Source: Chitinophagaceae bacterium
Lineage (GTDB): Bacteria > Bacteroidota > Bacteroidia > Chitinophagales > Chitinophagaceae
DNA: 7,595 nucleotides
Direction of reading: 5' to 3'
NCBI GenBank assembly: GCA_947461495.1
Contig: CANHLV010000077.1
Coordinates: 1 to 7,595 of the forward strand
Part shown: positions 5,801 through 7,595 of the stretch, piece by piece
Position numbering within the stretch: the first letter of the stretch is position 1
Layout: every line of letters starts with the position of its first letter
Translations under genes and position numbers: made by a program
The notes under the pieces: model-generated
Database searches by the model: none
Seen by the model: the letters and a program-made list of their open reading frames with translations, nothing else
Told to the model about the DNA's origin: nothing

Positions 5801-6641
5801 GGATGATTTAATCAACACGTTATTGCATAACTACAGCATCAAATTCAACGAAGAATTAGGAAGATACAAGAGAGAGAAATTCAATATTTCAATTGGTGAT
5901 GAATTACCAGCAGGTGTATTGAAATTGGCTAAAGTATATCTCGCTGTAAAACGTAAGTTGAAAGTGGGTGATAAAATGGCGGGTCGTCACGGTAACAAAG
6001 GTATTGTTGCCAAAATCGTTCGCCAGGAAGACATGCCTTTCCTTGAAGATGGAACTCCTGTAGATATCGTATTGAACCCATTGGGCGTACCTAGTCGTAT
6101 GAACCTTGGACAGATTTATGAAACAGCATTGGGCTGGGCAGGAGAGAAGTTGGGTGTTCGTTTTGCAACGCCAATCTTTGATGGTGCTTCTGTTGAAGAA
6201 ATTGCTGAGCAAATTGAAAGCGCAGGTTTACCTAAGTTCGGTCATACTTATTTGTTTGACGGAGAAACTGGAGACCGTTTCGATCAGAAAGCTACTGTGG
6301 GCATCATTTATATGATTAAACTTCACCACATGGTTGATGATAAAATGCACGCTCGTTCAATCGGACCATACAGCTTGATTACACAACAACCTTTGGGTGG
6401 TAAAGCTCAGTTTGGTGGTCAGCGTTTTGGTGAGATGGAGGTTTGGGCATTGGAGGCTTATGGTGCCTCTAACATATTGCAAGAATTGTTGACGCTTAAA
6501 TCTGATGATATCATTGGAAGAGCTAAAACATACGAAGCAATCGTTAAAGGCGACAACATCCCAAGAGCAGGAATTCCTGAATCATTCAATGTATTGGTTC
6601 ATGAATTAAGAGGCTTAGGTCTGGATTTGAAATTTGAGTAA
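2832..6641 (+). CDS. rpoB: DNA-directed RNA polymerase subunit beta
   Basis: The beta subunit, with beta', forms the active-site cleft of RNA polymerase and carries the rifampicin pocket. At 1269 residues it has the usual Bacteroidota length. Landmarks in order: HRSPGVFF (150-157); the rifampicin region, [20 protein letters not shown] at 467-486 then [13 protein letters not shown] to 499; [20 protein letters not shown] (635-654); [10 protein letters not shown] (773-782); [16 protein letters not shown] (853-868); the active-site lysine motif [12 protein letters not shown] (1046-1057); and [20 protein letters not shown] (1189-1208) in the part that meets beta'. D478, H488 and S493 correspond to E. 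coli D516, H526 and S531 and are all wild type, so no common resistance change is present at these three; L477 and T480 replace E. coli M515 and N518. The in-frame TAA at 2811-2813 fixes the start. It probably has its own promoter upstream and is co-transcribed with rpoC. Confidence 0.99.
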   Translation: [1269 protein letters not shown]

Positions 6642-6702
6642 TCATAAACTGAATTTCAATCAAAACAACAATTAATAACAATAACATTTATCTGAAAATA
6701 AT

Positions 6703-7595
6703 ATGGCATTCAAAAAAGAAAACCGTCCTAGAGCAGCATTTTCCAAAATAACCATTGGCTTGGCTTCTCCGGATAGTATCCTCGAAAGAAGCTACGGTGA
6801 GGTCATCAAACCGGAAACAATCAACTATCGTACTTACAAACCTGAAAGAGATGGTTTGTTTTGCGAAAGAATTTTTGGACCTGTAAAGGATTACGAATGT
6901 GCTTGCGGAAAGTACAAGCGTATCCGTTATAAAGGTATTGTCTGCGACCGTTGCGGTGTGGAAGTAACTGAAAAGAAAGTTCGTCGCGAAAGAATGGGCC
7001 ATATCAAATTGGTAGTTCCTGTAGTTCACATCTGGTACTTCAAATCATTGCCAAACAAAATCGGTTATCTATTAGGAATGAGTTCTAAGAAATTAGAAAC
7101 CATCATTTATTATGAAAGATTCGTGGTGATTCAACCAGGTATCAGAGCCGACAAAGGACAGAACTATGCCGATTTATTAACTGAAGAAGATTATCTGGAT
7201 ATATTGGATGCTTTACCAAAAGACAACCAAATGTTACCGGATGAAGATCCAAATAAGTTCATCGCTAAAATGGGAGCTGAAGCAGTTCATGCTATGTTGG
7301 AGCGTTTGGATTTGGATCAATTAAGTTTTGATTTGCGTAATTCAGCTGCAACTGAAACTTCTCAGCAACGTAAAGCAGATGCCTTAAAGCGTCTAAGCGT
7401 TGTAGAGAGTTTCCGTGAAGCCAATACAAGAATTGTAAATCGTCCAGAGTGGATGGTGATGCAATATATTCCTGTTATTCCACCAGAATTAAGACCATTG
7501 GTTCCTTTGGATGGCGGTCGTTTTGCCTCTTCTGATTTGAATGATTTATATCGTCGTGTGATTATTCGTAACAACCGTTTAAAGCGTTTGTTAGA
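6703..7595 (+). CDS. rpoC: RNA polymerase subunit beta', N-terminal part
   Basis: The beta' subunit carries the catalytic Mg-binding loop and the clamp of RNA polymerase. Only the first 297 codons are in the window; the full protein is usually about 1400 residues, and the frame is open to the edge, so this is truncation by the window and not a broken gene. The zinc-binding region is visible with C66, C68, C81 and C84 (CAC at 66-68, CDRC at 81-84), followed by RRERMGHI (94-101), and the clamp/switch region LRPLVPLDGGRFASSDLNDL (263-282) then YRRVIIRNNRLKRLL to 297. The catalytic NADFDGD motif lies beyond the edge. The in-frame TAA at 6682-6684 supports the ATG at 6703. The 61-nt A-rich spacer after rpoB holds no terminator or promoter motif, so the two genes are probably one transcript. 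Confidence 0.98.
   Translation, partial: MAFKKENRPRAAFSKITIGLASPDSILERSYGEVIKPETINYRTYKPERDGLFCERIFGPVKDYECACGKYKRIRYKGIVCDRCGVEVTEKKVRRERMGHIKLVVPVVHIWYFKSLPNKIGYLLGMSSKKLETIIYYERFVVIQPGIRADKGQNYADLLTEEDYLDILDALPKDNQMLPDEDPNKFIAKMGAEAVHAMLERLDLDQLSFDLRNSAATETSQQRKADALKRLSVVESFREANTRIVNRPEWMVMQYIPVIPPELRPLVPLDGGRFASSDLNDLYRRVIIRNNRLKRLL

Noticed and set aside
6688..7029. Minus-strand open frame of 113 codons over the start of rpoC
   Set aside because: It is opposite the conserved zinc-binding N-terminus of beta', and the predicted peptide has no recognisable features.

Overview
This is a housekeeping ribosomal protein and RNA polymerase locus, not an accessory region. On the + strand it reads rplK (L11), rplA (L1), rplJ (L10), rplL (L7/L12), rpoB (beta) and the first 297 codons of rpoC (beta'), which runs off the right edge. 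I saw no mobile element, CRISPR array, tRNA, rRNA or gene on the minus strand. I found no undescribed biological system; the most unusual material lies between the genes and in the tail of L10.

Organism: a member of the Bacteroidota, inferred from AT-rich spacers, starts without Shine-Dalgarno sequences but with A-rich upstream stretches, an exact TAnnTTTG -7 promoter element before rpoB, and protein sequences of the Bacteroidota type (RpoB of 1269 residues, an L1 signature reading LGPRNLMPNPK, the C-terminus of L7/L12). Within the phylum I lean weakly toward the Chitinophagales/Sphingobacteriales side; the sequence read by eye does not settle the family.

Layout: positions 1-2432 hold the four 50S stalk-region proteins with spacers of 40, 43 and 140 nt. 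Each spacer contains a possible hairpin before the next start. A very strong intrinsic terminator (2456-2487) follows rplL. The 399-nt gap from 2433 to 2831 holds, in order, a small stop-codon hairpin, the terminator, a pair of oppositely oriented arrays of 9-nt units (2502-2555 and 2571-2642), an AT-rich stretch, a promoter (2743-2750) and a leader of about 75 nt containing a 37-codon upstream ORF that overlaps the rpoB start. rpoB and rpoC then follow with a 61-nt spacer.

How the genes work together: L11, L10 and L7/L12 build the GTPase-associated stalk of the large subunit, L1 forms the opposite stalk, and beta plus beta' form the catalytic core of RNA polymerase. In E. coli these genes are co-transcribed across a leaky attenuator; here the terminator plus a dedicated promoter suggest that rpoBC is largely a separate transcription unit. 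L10 carries an unusual Ala/Pro/Glu tail built from a 27-nt tandem repeat.
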